Shown here piece after piece: positions 15,462 through 25,399 of a stretch of DNA of 64,000 nucleotides (position 1 is its first letter; each line of letters begins with the position of its first letter). The translations under genes and the position numbers were made by a program. Origin of the DNA: Pontibacter russatus (GTDB lineage: Bacteria; Bacteroidota; Bacteroidia; Cytophagales; Hymenobacteraceae); contig NZ_CP047984.1 of the NCBI RefSeq assembly GCF_009931655.1, positions 4,481,001 through 4,545,000 on the forward strand, read 5' to 3'. Below the pieces are notes generated by a model that made no database searches, had not been told where the DNA came from, and was given only the letters and a program-made list of their open reading frames with translations.

Positions 15462-18400
15462 TTATTTAACGATGGTCACGCTGCCAGATATCGGCTTCTC
15501 GTTCTGGCCCAGTTCGATGATATAATAGTAAGTCGCAATCGGCAACTCCATGCCTTTGTGTCGCCCATCCCAGGGAGCTTTGTAGCCGTCTGAGGTGAAC
15601 ACCTCGCTGCCCCACTGGTTAAACACCTTTACCCGGCAGTTCTGGTACTGGCTGAGGTTCTCAATCTCCCAGGTGTCGTTGATGCCGTCCTGGTTCGGGG
15701 TGAAGGTATTGGGCACCGAGACGAAAGGCAGCACCGTGACCACCACCTCGTCGGTGAAGGTACAGCCCTCAGCGGTGGAGGCCGTCACCGTATACACGGT
15801 GGTCTGTTCCGGCGTGAGCAAAGGGTTCGCGATGTTGGGATTGTCCATGCCGGTGGCCGGAGCCCAGGAGTAGGTGACGCCGCCGCTCGCCCGCAGCTCC
15901 ACGCTGCGGCCTTTCACCACGGTCACATCCTCCCCGGCAGACACGCGGCTCTCCACCACCTGCGCCACCACCGGCTGCCGCGCGCTGGCGCACGACTGCG
16001 ACACTTCCTGCACATAGAAGGTGGTGGTAAAATCCAGGCGGGGCGTAACGAGGGTGCCGCCGGTGGCAATCGGGTCTCCGCCGGATGCGCTGGCATACCA
16101 CTCCAGGCGGCCGCCCTTTCCTTTGGAGGTGAGCGTGGCGCTCTGGCCGGCGCAGACGCTGGTGCCCGTTGCCACCGGTGCCTCCGGCAGCGGCGTAACA
16201 GTCATCTGCACCGCAGCGCTCACCAGGGCATTGCACGACTCGGAGGTGACCACGCGCCGGAACCAGGTTGTCTGTGTCAGCGGGCTAGGGCTGTAGTCTT
16301 TCCTGTTGTTCTCACCAGGGGCCGTTGTGAAAGCGGTTTCGGGGCCGGAGGTGCTCATCTCCCACTGGTATACATATTTTCCGCTGCCGCCGTTCGGCAG
16401 CGTGCCGGTGAGGGTGGCAGGAGCCGTGCCGAAGCAGACTGTCTGCGGCGTGCTGACCTTGTTGTTGCTCATGGCAGGCTTCACAGAGACCATCACGGCT
16501 GCGCTGGTGTCGGTGTTGGTGCCGGAGATGATGATTCTTCTGTACCAGGTTTCCTGCGTAAGCGCCGGAGGGCTGTAGTTTTGCGTGTTGCCCGAGGCCG
16601 TGGCGGTGCGCCAACCCGTGGCCGGGCCGGAGGTGCTTTGCTGCCACAGGAAGCTGTAGCCGCCTTTCCCGCCCACCGGCTCCGATCCCGTCAGCATGGC
16701 GGGTGTGTTGCCGAAGCAGATAATCTGGTCTGCCTGGATGTTGTTGTTGCCGATGGCGGGCGTAATGGTGATTTTAATTGTGTTTGACACCATCTCGCAT
16801 CCGCCCGAATACACGATTCTCCTGAACCAGGTATTTTCTGTCAGCGCCTTGGGTGAGTAGTTCTTGCCATCGTTCGGTATGGGAGCCGACCTGAACGTTA
16901 TCCCATCCTCACTGTACTCCCACATATACGTATAGCGCTCATCGCCTCCGGTGGGCGTGGAGCCTATCAGCGGCGCGGGCACCTGCCCGGCATATATGGT
17001 TTGCGGTGCCATCACGGTATTGTTCGCGATCTGCGGGTTCACCGTAATCTCCACCACATTGGATATGTGCGAGCATGAAGCCGTGCGGGCCACGCGGCGG
17101 AACCAGGTGGTGGTGGAGAGGGCGCCGGGGCTCAGGTCACGTCCCTGGCCGTTCTGCGTCACGGCGCGGTAGGTGCCGTTCGGGCCGGTGGTGGCGTATT
17201 CCCAGATATAGGTGTAACCGGCGTTGCTTGCAGATGGTATATAGCCTCCGTCCGGGTCAGAGCCAATGATGGCGGCTGGCGCATCACCTTCGCAGATGGT
17301 CTGGCTCTCGCGGACCTGGTTGTTGCTGATGGGCGCTGCCACCATCACGCGCAATACGTCAGAGTAGCTGTAGCACTCTCCGGAGCTTACCTTGCGGCGG
17401 AACAGGGTAGCCTGTGTCAGGGCGGGAGCGGTGTAACTGCTGTTGGTGCGGGTGCCCGGAGCCTCCTGAAAGGTCACGCCATTGTCCTCGCTCATCTCCC
17501 ATATATAGGTAAAGCTTTCGTTTCCGCCTGATAGTCCTTCCACCGCTGTGAACGTTGCCGGAGCCTCGCCGTAGCACAGGGTGAGCTCCGTTATGGACAG
17601 TTTGTTGTTGCGGATAGCCGGCTGCACGGTTACCAGCACCGGTGCGCTGATGTCGCTGTTGCAGGTGCCGGAGTTCACGATGCGGCGGTACCAGGTGTTG
17701 CGCGACAGCGGAGCAGGGGCAGTATACGTTTCGAGGGTGTGTTCTCCGGTGGCGGCGGTGAAGTTTTTGCCGTCCTCGCTCATCTCCCATATATAGGTAT
17801 ACTGGCCGTTGCCGCCCGACAGCGGTTCACCTGTCAGCGTGGCTGGCATATCGCCCTCACATATTGTTTGGGCGTTTTTGATGATGTTGTTGCTGATGGC
17901 GGGCGTTACCGTCACTTCCACCGCCGCCGACACATCCGTGCAGGCAGAGGACTTCACTATCCTTCTGAACCAGGTAGTACGGCTCAGCGCGCCGGGCTGA
18001 TAGCTGATGTCGGTCGCTTCCGGTATGGCGGAGAAAACAGCACCGGGGTTGGTGGCCGGGTCAACCAGGCTGCTTTCCCATATATAGGTGTGTTTTCCGT
18101 TGCCGCCTTTCGGCTGAGAGCCAAGCAGTTTGGCGGGTTGCTGCCCGGCGCAAATCACCGGCACAGGCGTGACCGTGTTGTTCTCTAACACCGGGTACAC
18201 CGTTACCTGCACTTGCGTGCGGGGGCTCAGGCATCCTTCGATGCTGGCCTGCACGTAGTACGTTTTATCAGCATCCAGCGCCTCTGTCTCGAATGTCCTG
18301 CCGGTGAAAATAGGCGTGCCGCCGGTGGCGACCTCGAACCACTCATATATCGTGGCATTGCCTTCGGCTAGCAGTACGGCCTTGTTGCCGGGGCCGCAAA

Positions 18401-21323
18401 GCGCCACCGGGGCCACCACCGGGGCGGGCGTGGCCGGGCGCACCGTCACCGTCACAGGCGTTCTGACGCTGGTACAGCCGCCGTCCACCGTTGTCTGCAC
18501 GTAATAGGTTTTCGTCTGGTCCAGCGCCGGGGTAGTGAACGTAGCTTTGTCGCTTAGCAGCGTACCGCCCGCAGGGGCGTCGTACCAGGCGATGGCGCCG
18601 ACCGGACTGGCCGCTGTCAATGTAGCGCCGAAGCCCGGGCAGATGATGGTTCCTGCGGCCGCAGGGGCAGCGGGCAGGGGATTCACCCTTACCTGCAGCT
18701 GGTCTTTGGATTCGCAACTGCCTGTGCCGTGGGTATATATGAGCGTGAAGGTGCCTGCGGCGTCTGGCGTGAAGGTGCCATCCGCCCGTATATACTTCGA
18801 GCCCGACCAGGAACCGCCAGCGGGCAGTCCGGCCAGTTTAAAGGAGCCGCTGTTCAGGCAAACGACTCTGTCGTCACCCGCCTCGGCCAAAGGCACCTCT
18901 TTTACCGTCACAACCATTTTATCAGAGGCCACGCAGCCCGAGGCATTGGTATAAGTGTAGGTGAGTTCGTAATTCCCCAGCGTGGCCGGAGGCGTGAAAA
19001 AGCCAGTTGCCGTTACGTTCGGCCCGCTCCAGGTGCCCCCTGCGGGGCTTCCCTGCAGTTTGGTTGGCACTGGGGCGTTGCAAACAGTTATATCCAACCC
19101 TGCATTCACTTTTGGCAACGGATTTACAGTTACGGTGACGGTGGCAGCGTTGGTGCAGCCGGTCGCGGCGTTCAGGCCGATGACGGTGTAGGTAGTTGTG
19201 TTCAACGGTCTTGCCGTCACCGAGGCGCCGGTGGTGGCACTCAGCCCGGTGGCAGGGAACCAGGTGTAGCTGTCGGCACCCGCTGCTGTGAGCGTGGCAG
19301 CGCCCTGGGTGTAGCAAATGGCGGCCGCGTCTGACCTGACGGAAACTTCCGGCAAAGGGTTCACTGTCACCGTGAAGGTGGTGCTGCTGAAGCAGCCTGT
19401 CTCCGTATTGGTGCCGGTGATGGTGTAGGTGGTGGTTTCGGTCGGACTCACCGTCACCTCACTGCCTGTCGCGATGTCCAGGCCGTTTGCAGGAGCCCAG
19501 GCATAAGTGTCGGCACCGCTTACGCGGATGGTGGTGCTCGCGCCCAAACAGATGGTGGGATTAGGCGAAATGGCGCTTAGCTCCGGTATCTGGCCGATGG
19601 TGATTTCCTGCGTGGCGGCCGCTGAAGGGCCGCATTCATTTACAGCGACCACCGAGACGGTGTATTTCCCGGCCTCTGTAAAATGGATGCTGGGGTTTGC
19701 CGAATGGCTGTCGGTGCCGTCCGTGAAGGCGGTTTCTGCCGGACCGGCCACCGTCCAGTTGTAGCTGCTGATGGTGCCCGACTGCGCATCGTACTGCGGT
19801 GTGTGTTTAGAATTGGATGCAGAAAAGGAGAGGGTCTGAGGGCCGCAATACAACTGCGGGCCCGGTAGCAGCGCCACCGGCTTGTCCTGTATGGTCACGG
19901 TTCTTTCCTTTACCTCCGTTGCGCAGCTGTTGCTGGTAGTCAGGGAGACGGTGTACGTGCCGGATTTGATGAAGCTGAAGGACGGGTTTTCTGAGCTTGC
20001 GGTGGAGCCTTCGGCAAAGGCCCATCCCGCCGCCGGGCTCACCTGCCATATATACTGCAGGTCCGCACCCGTGGATTTGTTCTGCGCCGTGAAGAGTGCC
20101 GGGGCGCAGGTGCCGTTGCCGCTCAGTTCAAAACCGGCGGTGGCAGGTTCGTTCACTTTATATACCTTTTGTGCCGAGCTGCTGGCGCAGGTGGTGCCGG
20201 AGCCTGCCGGTGAGGAGGTCATTTTAATGGTGTACTCACCCGCCTGGGTAAACACCACGGTGGGGCTTTTGGTGGTGGCGTTGCCGATGCTGTATTTCCA
20301 GCCGGTTGCCGGCGAAATCTCCCACTCCACGGTGTAGGCTGCGCTGGCGCTGGGGTTGATGGTGTTGGCGTTGAAACCCACCACTGTCATGTCCTTTAAC
20401 AGCACCGGCACATTCACACAGCCTGCTGATTTGCTGAAGCTGAACTCCGCCTCAGGCCCCTTGGAAATCTTGATGCCGCCCACGGAGGCCGGGGTGAAGC
20501 CGCAGGGGTTGGTGGCGGTCGCCTTCAGCGTGAACGCACTGTTCGGCGCGTCTTTAGACGACACCTCGTAAGTATGCGTGATAGCGGCGGGCAGGTTGGC
20601 GTGGGTGAAGGTCTGCACGGGCGTTCCGTCTCCGAAATCAATGGTGTAGACGGTGAGCGGGGAGTTTCCTTTGGTGTTGAGTATGTCGAAGGTGTAGGTG
20701 GCCGGAAGGCAGTCGTTGGTGTTGCCGCGGCTGGCCAACCCCAGGCTCGGGTTGCTGCCGATGAACACCCGCTCGGTGGTGGTGCTGGTGCAGCCGCTCT
20801 CGCCAGTCACTTCCACTACCAGCTGAAAAAAGCCGGTGGCTGTGTAGTTGTGCGTGGCGCTCTCAAAGTCTTTGCCCAGCGTTGTGGTGGCCCCATCGCC
20901 CCAGTTTATCCTGTAGCTCTTGTTCGACGCTTTGGTGGTGGAGGTGTTCTCAATGGTCAGCTCGAAACTGGCGCTGCCACCGGCCGCGCTGCACGAGGTG
21001 AAAAAGTTCAGAGGGTCCGCAACGCTGGCGTCGGGCGTTCCGGCTATATGGATGGGAGCGGAGGTAGCCTCGCACCCGTTTGATTGTACTGTTTTGACCC
21101 AGTAAGAGCCGCTGCCTGTAACAGAGATGGACCTGGTGGTGGCTCCTGTCGACCAAAGGTAAGTATCCGCTTCACTTGCTGAAAGTTGAACTTTGCCACT
21201 GTCGCACAGGCTCCCGGAGGAACTGATAGTGGGCGTGCAGTCCTGGGCGCGCAGGGAAAAAGGTGAAATTCCGCATGTTCCGATAAACAAAATGAGCAGA
21301 AGGCTCTTCAAAATCGGCTGCAT
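15462..21323 (-). CDS. Giant T9SS-exported repeat protein with type B sorting domain
   Basis: 1953 residues. A signal peptide ends near SPFSLRAQ. PKD/Ig-like modules fill roughly residues 30-570 (for example YRINWGDGATTTLGKDFESA and IDFGDGTPVQTFTH), more Ig-like modules run to about 1040, seven tandem repeats of about 95 residues cover 1047-1713, a further Ig-like module follows, then the C-terminal gliding-associated CHU_C domain (PNTFTPNQDGINDTW, VFNQWGSEVF, YYYIIELG). It is predicted to be secreted by the T9SS and attached to the surface with help from the PorP/SprF-like protein encoded 9 bases downstream. A role as adhesin or matrix protein is inferred. No enzyme domain seen. Confidence 0.9.
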   Translation of the reverse strand: MQPILKSLLLILFIGTCGISPFSLRAQDCTPTISSSGSLCDSGKVQLSASEADTYLWSTGATTRSISVTGSGSYWVKTVQSNGCEATSAPIHIAGTPDASVADPLNFFTSCSAAGGSASFELTIENTSTTKASNKSYRINWGDGATTTLGKDFESATHNYTATGFFQLVVEVTGESGCTSTTTERVFIGSNPSLGLASRGNTNDCLPATYTFDILNTKGNSPLTVYTIDFGDGTPVQTFTHANLPAAITHTYEVSSKDAPNSAFTLKATATNPCGFTPASVGGIKISKGPEAEFSFSKSAGCVNVPVLLKDMTVVGFNANTINPSASAAYTVEWEISPATGWKYSIGNATTKSPTVVFTQAGEYTIKMTSSPAGSGTTCASSSAQKVYKVNEPATAGFELSGNGTCAPALFTAQNKSTGADLQYIWQVSPAAGWAFAEGSTASSENPSFSFIKSGTYTVSLTTSNSCATEVKERTVTIQDKPVALLPGPQLYCGPQTLSFSASNSKHTPQYDAQSGTISSYNWTVAGPAETAFTDGTDSHSANPSIHFTEAGKYTVSVVAVNECGPSAAATQEITIGQIPELSAISPNPTICLGASTTIRVSGADTYAWAPANGLDIATGSEVTVSPTETTTYTITGTNTETGCFSSTTFTVTVNPLPEVSVRSDAAAICYTQGAATLTAAGADSYTWFPATGLSATTGASVTARPLNTTTYTVIGLNAATGCTNAATVTVTVNPLPKVNAGLDITVCNAPVPTKLQGSPAGGTWSGPNVTATGFFTPPATLGNYELTYTYTNASGCVASDKMVVTVKEVPLAEAGDDRVVCLNSGSFKLAGLPAGGSWSGSKYIRADGTFTPDAAGTFTLIYTHGTGSCESKDQLQVRVNPLPAAPAAAGTIICPGFGATLTAASPVGAIAWYDAPAGGTLLSDKATFTTPALDQTKTYYVQTTVDGGCTSVRTPVTVTVRPATPAPVVAPVALCGPGNKAVLLAEGNATIYEWFEVATGGTPIFTGRTFETEALDADKTYYVQASIEGCLSPRTQVQVTVYPVLENNTVTPVPVICAGQQPAKLLGSQPKGGNGKHTYIWESSLVDPATNPGAVFSAIPEATDISYQPGALSRTTWFRRIVKSSACTDVSAAVEVTVTPAISNNIIKNAQTICEGDMPATLTGEPLSGGNGQYTYIWEMSEDGKNFTAATGEHTLETYTAPAPLSRNTWYRRIVNSGTCNSDISAPVLVTVQPAIRNNKLSITELTLCYGEAPATFTAVEGLSGGNESFTYIWEMSEDNGVTFQEAPGTRTNSSYTAPALTQATLFRRKVSSGECYSYSDVLRVMVAAPISNNQVRESQTICEGDAPAAIIGSDPDGGYIPSASNAGYTYIWEYATTGPNGTYRAVTQNGQGRDLSPGALSTTTWFRRVARTASCSHISNVVEITVNPQIANNTVMAPQTIYAGQVPAPLIGSTPTGGDERYTYMWEYSEDGITFRSAPIPNDGKNYSPKALTENTWFRRIVYSGGCEMVSNTIKITITPAIGNNNIQADQIICFGNTPAMLTGSEPVGGKGGYSFLWQQSTSGPATGWRTATASGNTQNYSPPALTQETWYRRIIISGTNTDTSAAVMVSVKPAMSNNKVSTPQTVCFGTAPATLTGTLPNGGSGKYVYQWEMSTSGPETAFTTAPGENNRKDYSPSPLTQTTWFRRVVTSESCNALVSAAVQMTVTPLPEAPVATGTSVCAGQSATLTSKGKGGRLEWYASASGGDPIATGGTLVTPRLDFTTTFYVQEVSQSCASARQPVVAQVVESRVSAGEDVTVVKGRSVELRASGGVTYSWAPATGMDNPNIANPLLTPEQTTVYTVTASTAEGCTFTDEVVVTVLPFVSVPNTFTPNQDGINDTWEIENLSQYQNCRVKVFNQWGSEVFTSDGYKAPWDGRHKGMELPIATYYYIIELGQNEKPISGSVTIVK
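16185..18185 (-). repeat. Seven tandem coding repeats of about 95 codons
   Basis: Each unit opens with NN, then QTICxGxxPAxLxGS, GG(N/K)G, YTYIWExS, TWFRRxVxS and ends near VTVxPAI. Units start at residues around 1047 and end near 1713. They are diverged enough that exact slippage is unlikely but recombination between units is possible. Confidence 0.85.
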
Positions 21324-22481
21324 AATCTTGCTGGTAGATGTTTTTGATAATTTATTTTTTAATTGGTTTGTCTCCGGAAGCTAGGTGCTTTCGGATTAGA
21401 AGTATGCAATTAGTGCGTCCTTTCATCGAGAGCGACGTGCTGTGCAGGATGGTGCTGTGGCAATGCAAGGCAAAATGTGTGTTTGCGCTAATACAAAATA
21501 CTTGATGATGGCATAAGCAGGAATTGCTCTCTTAAGTTCAATCTTTATAAATTATTATCACCCGGTTCCGATATGAATATAAAGTTTTCCTTTGAACCCG
21601 CTCATGATTATTTTTCTAAAGGTAATTGAATAATAGAATAGGCTGCATGGGTGAGTGAGATTTTTTTAACCTAAAACAATGATATTAATACAATTAAAGC
21701 CATTTTTCGGATTTTTGATGCAATTAAGACGATATATTAATTATAATTTATATATAATAAAATTTATATTAAGTAAAGAGAGATGGTTGCACAATATTTA
21801 GGTGGCATGTTTTTTTTGTAACTTGAGGCTGCATTAGAATTTTAATAATTGAATTATCCTAATATATAAATTGCTTTTTTTCGGCTCGACTAGTGTTGTG
21901 GAGCCTGCGGCCTGTTATGTTACCTTGCTGGAAAGCAGGTAAACTGTGCTGAAGTACTGCACCTCCAGCAGGAGCGATAAAAGAAAGTCTAAGATATAGT
22001 GCAAATTAATTATTTTGCCGGATGCGCAACGGGCTATGAGTTATTGCCAGTTAGAGGGAGTATTAGCAGACAGCTTAAAAATTAGCCGATTATATATATT
22101 ATTTAATATATAAAATTAATTCTGTTATATTAACCCGTGGATCAGAATTTACAAGCCTTCCCTGCTGCACCATCGCATTTTGCACAAAATCCTTCCATCA
22201 AAGCCAGGCGCACGGTTGATTTGATTCGGTTGTGTTTCCGGCATTTAGGAAAAGTATTGCACTGCACAACTGATGGATTGACCGGCAAAGCCGTCCTGGA
22301 GCAGACCGCCACCACACGCTCGGGCGGAAAGATGCAGGTAGCGGCAACTCCAAATCGACAGCCCGCACTTGGCTTGTACAACCTCCTGCTGCTCCCGGCA
22401 GAAAGGTAGGTAAATAGAAAGGTACTGGTGTGGCATGAAGGGATATTCCCTCAAAAGAGGAAGATACTCCCTGTATATAAA
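21324..22481. other. Long AT-rich upstream region of the giant surface-protein gene
   Basis: More than 1.1 kb without a convincing gene. 21500-22130 is strongly AT-rich with many A/T runs and TATATA motifs; 22137-22409 is open on the plus strand but encodes nothing recognisable. Probably holds the promoter and regulatory region of the minus-strand giant gene. Confidence 0.6.
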
Positions 22482-22518
22482 GCAGCGGCTCCCCGACGAT
22501 ATGCCGGGGAGCCGCTGC
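22482..22518 (-). terminator. Hairpin terminator of the PA14 protein gene
   Basis: Perfect 14-base arms GCAGCGGCTCCCCG and CGGGGAGCCGCTGC with a 9-base loop, 40 bases beyond the stop of the minus-strand gene. No long T run follows. Confidence 0.65.
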
Positions 22519-22557
22519 TATATGTACCTGCTCCTATGTATCAGAGAAGAAGGAAGG

Positions 22558-24546
22558 CTACTGCTTTATCACCTTCAGGCTCCTGCTGCTTCCTTGGGCG
22601 TCGGTGTAGCGGAGGAAGTACAGGCCTCTCGCCAGACCGGAACCGGAGAGCTTGATGGATAATCTGCTGTTATCAAGTGTCAGGTCCTCGTGCTTATATA
22701 AGACCCTTCCCGACTGGTCCAGCAGCACGACCTCCTTCAATTCCGCCTCCTGGCTGCCCATATACAAGGTTATCACCTCGCTGAATGGGTTTGGATAAGC
22801 AGTTACCTCAGAGAGGAAAGGCTCTTTCTGGGTTGCGCTAGCCACCTGCATGCTGCTGCTGATGGAAGGTGCGTGGCTATATGGGGAGAGCCTGCTGCCG
22901 GCGATGGGTCGCTCCAGCGCCCCGCTGGGCAGCTGCCAGCCCACGGCCAGGTGGTCGCTTCCGGCCGCCTCCAGGTGCAGGGCCTCGATGTAGTAGCGTT
23001 TGCCCGCCTCCAGCCTCACCCTCGCCGACCGCTGCGAGGCGTACTTGTCCCACTGGCGAATGCTGGTGTAGCCTTTCACGGAGGCAATCTTCACTTTTTT
23101 AGTGGCATCGTCGGAGGGGCTCAGCCACAGCTCCCCGGCGTCGTCGGAGGCCAGCCAGAAGGTGTACTCGCCGCTATGCGGGGCCGTCACGAAGCCCCGG
23201 ATCCGCTGGCCGTAGTGGTCGCCTGCATTGGAGGGAGCTTCAAAAAAAGTCAGTTCGCTGGTATTGCTTGGTGCTTTGGCCACGGGAATATCCTGCACCG
23301 TGCTGCCTGCTACGCCTCCCCAAAATTCGCGGCTAATCTTTCCTGTTATATATACGGGTACTGGGTTTACGTTGGCAATGCTTCCGATGGGGGAGAGCCT
23401 GTTGCCGGCGATGGGCCGCTCCAATTCCCCGCTGGGCAGCTGCCAGCCCACGGCCAGGTGGTCGCTTCCGGCCGCCTCCAGGTGCAGGGCCTCGATGTAG
23501 TAGCGTTTGCCCACCTCCAGCCTCACCCTCGCCGACCGCTGCGAGGCGTACTTGTCCCACTGGCGAATGCTGGTGTAGCCTTTCACGGAGGCAATCTTCA
23601 CTTTTTTAGTGGCATCGTCGGAGGGGCTCAGCCACAGCTCCCCGGCGTCGTCGGAGGCCAGCCAGAAGGTGTACTCGCCGCTCTGCGGGGCCGTCACGAA
23701 GCCCCGGATCCGCTGGCCGTAGTGGTCACCCATGTTCGTCGGGGCCTCAAAAGAAGTGAGCTCGCCGGTTTGGGTAGGGGCAGCCGCCACCGGTATGTCC
23801 AACACGCCTGAGCCTGTCACGCCCGCCCAGAACTCGCGGGTGATTTTGCCAGAAGGCGCTGGGGCCGCAGACGCAGGTTCCAGCGCTGGGGCCGCTTTGG
23901 TTACAGTCACGCTGATGGCAGCGGAGATTGTGGCTCCGCCCTGCTTGTCGGTTGCTTTGGCTGTCAGGCTGTAAGTTCCGGGGGCGAGGTTGCTCAGCCG
24001 GAATTCATAGGGGTATTCAAACTCGGTCCCAACTTTTGTGCCGTCCCGAAACAGCTCCACTTTTGCCACTGCGCCGTCAGCATCCTGGGCGGCCACCGAA
24101 ACTGCAACGACCATGTTTTCTGTGGAAGAGGCCGTCGCCTTGGGAGAGGTGATGGACACCGTCGGGGCCTGATTTGCGGGGGCTGCGCTGCCATCGCCCA
24201 CTATTGGGCCAGGCACGATGCCAAGTTGCTGCAGCTTTTCGCTCCAGGTAATGAACCCATCCTGCTTCATCTGCCTGATAACCAGATTTGGCAGAAAAGC
24301 GTAGCTCCTGAAGTAGGTTCGCCCGGCAGCGGATACAGCATGCTTATTATTTATATAGCCCCAATAAGCGGGTGCAACCGTGTTATTATCGACCGAGGTA
24401 CCCGCTCCCGATATCGCTGCTGGCTTCGAATAATGCTGGGCGCTGCCGGAAGTAGTATACAGCGGGGCAATGGTAACAAGGGCAAGTAAAAGTGCAGACA
24501 TAGAAAGGGCCGTTCTATTCTTAAGAAGGTGGTAAATAGTATGCAT
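22558..24546 (-). CDS. T9SS cargo with Ig-like and twin PA14 domains
   Basis: 662 residues with an N-terminal hydrophobic signal segment (TALSMSALLLALVTIAPLY). An Ig-like domain lies around residues 125-220 (APTVSITSPKATASS, VAKVELFRDGTKVG, YSLTAKATDKQGG). Two PA14 domains follow, near 233-390 and 402-560, each with REFW, GDHYGQRIRGFVTAP, GEYTFWLASDDAGELWLS and YYIEALHLEAAGSDHLAVGW. The type A T9SS sorting domain closes the protein (YPNPFSEVITLYMG, LLDQSGRVLYK, GLYFLRYTDAQG). PA14 domains often bind carbohydrate, so an adhesin role is plausible. The PA14 halves are almost identical in DNA over 337 bases. Confidence 0.85.
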   Translation of the reverse strand: MHTIYHLLKNRTALSMSALLLALVTIAPLYTTSGSAQHYSKPAAISGAGTSVDNNTVAPAYWGYINNKHAVSAAGRTYFRSYAFLPNLVIRQMKQDGFITWSEKLQQLGIVPGPIVGDGSAAPANQAPTVSITSPKATASSTENMVVAVSVAAQDADGAVAKVELFRDGTKVGTEFEYPYEFRLSNLAPGTYSLTAKATDKQGGATISAAISVTVTKAAPALEPASAAPAPSGKITREFWAGVTGSGVLDIPVAAAPTQTGELTSFEAPTNMGDHYGQRIRGFVTAPQSGEYTFWLASDDAGELWLSPSDDATKKVKIASVKGYTSIRQWDKYASQRSARVRLEVGKRYYIEALHLEAAGSDHLAVGWQLPSGELERPIAGNRLSPIGSIANVNPVPVYITGKISREFWGGVAGSTVQDIPVAKAPSNTSELTFFEAPSNAGDHYGQRIRGFVTAPHSGEYTFWLASDDAGELWLSPSDDATKKVKIASVKGYTSIRQWDKYASQRSARVRLEAGKRYYIEALHLEAAGSDHLAVGWQLPSGALERPIAGSRLSPYSHAPSISSSMQVASATQKEPFLSEVTAYPNPFSEVITLYMGSQEAELKEVVLLDQSGRVLYKHEDLTLDNSRLSIKLSGSGLARGLYFLRYTDAQGSSRSLKVIKQ
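22884..23220 (-). repeat. PA14 coding repeat, copy B
   Basis: Aligned without gaps to 23391-23727 (offset 507 bases, 169 codons). By eye there are seven differences over 337 bases, while the flanking parts of the two PA14 domains are clearly diverged. Confidence 0.9.
23391..23727 (-). repeat. PA14 coding repeat, copy A
   Basis: Partner of 22884-23220. The abrupt change from near identity to divergence at both ends points to homogenisation by gene conversion rather than a fresh duplication of whole domains. Confidence 0.9.
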
Positions 24547-25399
24547 CTTTTTTGGCTAAAAGTTAACGCTTTGCATTTTGCTGGTTTTATACCGTGTGCT
24601 CCTATCTTAAATCAGAAGAAGGATTGCATTAATTAGTAGCAGCGGTATGGGTTTAATCAATCTATATATAAAATACCCGTACTCATTTGAGTTCCCTCTT
24701 TAGATCGGTACAAATATATAATATAAGTATTTAAAACAGCTAATATATTTTTTAAGAATCTTGATTTAGTTATGTAATACTGAAATAATTATATAACCAT
24801 ATTATGTGTAAATCACGCATAATGTGCTGTTATAGCTTGTTTTATTGTAAAAGGAGCAGGTGAATATTTTAATGGCATTAGTATATTTATATATAAATTG
24901 TATGGTTATTTAAATTTAGTAATTGTACTTTTTGAACAGAACTCAATTTTATTTATATAGAATTTATGTAATATTATCAGGTGGTTTTTTGACGACTTAA
25001 ATAGGTTGTGGTTTGACGAAAATCCATTTTAAGTTTGTGTGGGTATAATTTGATTTTTGGATTATGCTTTTTTTGTCATAGATGCAGCTGGCAGGAGAGG
25101 AGGGCGTCAGTTTGTATGTAATGCTCCTCACATGGCCAAGGCTGCTGGCTTTACTCTGGTCTGGATGTGCAGAGATGTGCCTGTTCAGAGGTATAGGAGC
25201 AGTGGTTGCAGGGAAATATTTAGTCGCCGCACAGTTAGCCGTGGCAGAGAAAGTAAGGACGATGAAGCAACAGTGTGCCCCAATTGGCTGGCGCCTGCAG
25301 CTTGTATGAGTTACTCCAAGAGTGAACCCTATGCTGAGGCGTGTATTGGTTTACTCATCTGACTGAAGTGACGCGATGTCATTAAAACAGCTGCTTCTC
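24547..25399. other. AT-rich upstream region of the PA14 protein gene
   Basis: About 850 bases. 24600-25060 is very AT-rich; 25060-25390 has host-like composition and an open frame without recognisable content. No RNA gene or repeat seen. Confidence 0.55.

Noticed and set aside
16185..18185. Regularly spaced similar segments as a possible CRISPR-like array
   Set aside because: They are in-frame protein repeats of about 285 bases in one long ORF, not short identical repeats with unique spacers.
22137..22409. Open frame of 90 codons in the AT-rich intergenic region
   Set aside because: No recognisable domain, an equally plausible frame on the other strand, and no clear start context.
25057..25362. 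Open frame of about 100 codons upstream of the PA14 gene region
   Set aside because: No family resemblance; base composition and overlapping alternative frame argue for chance.
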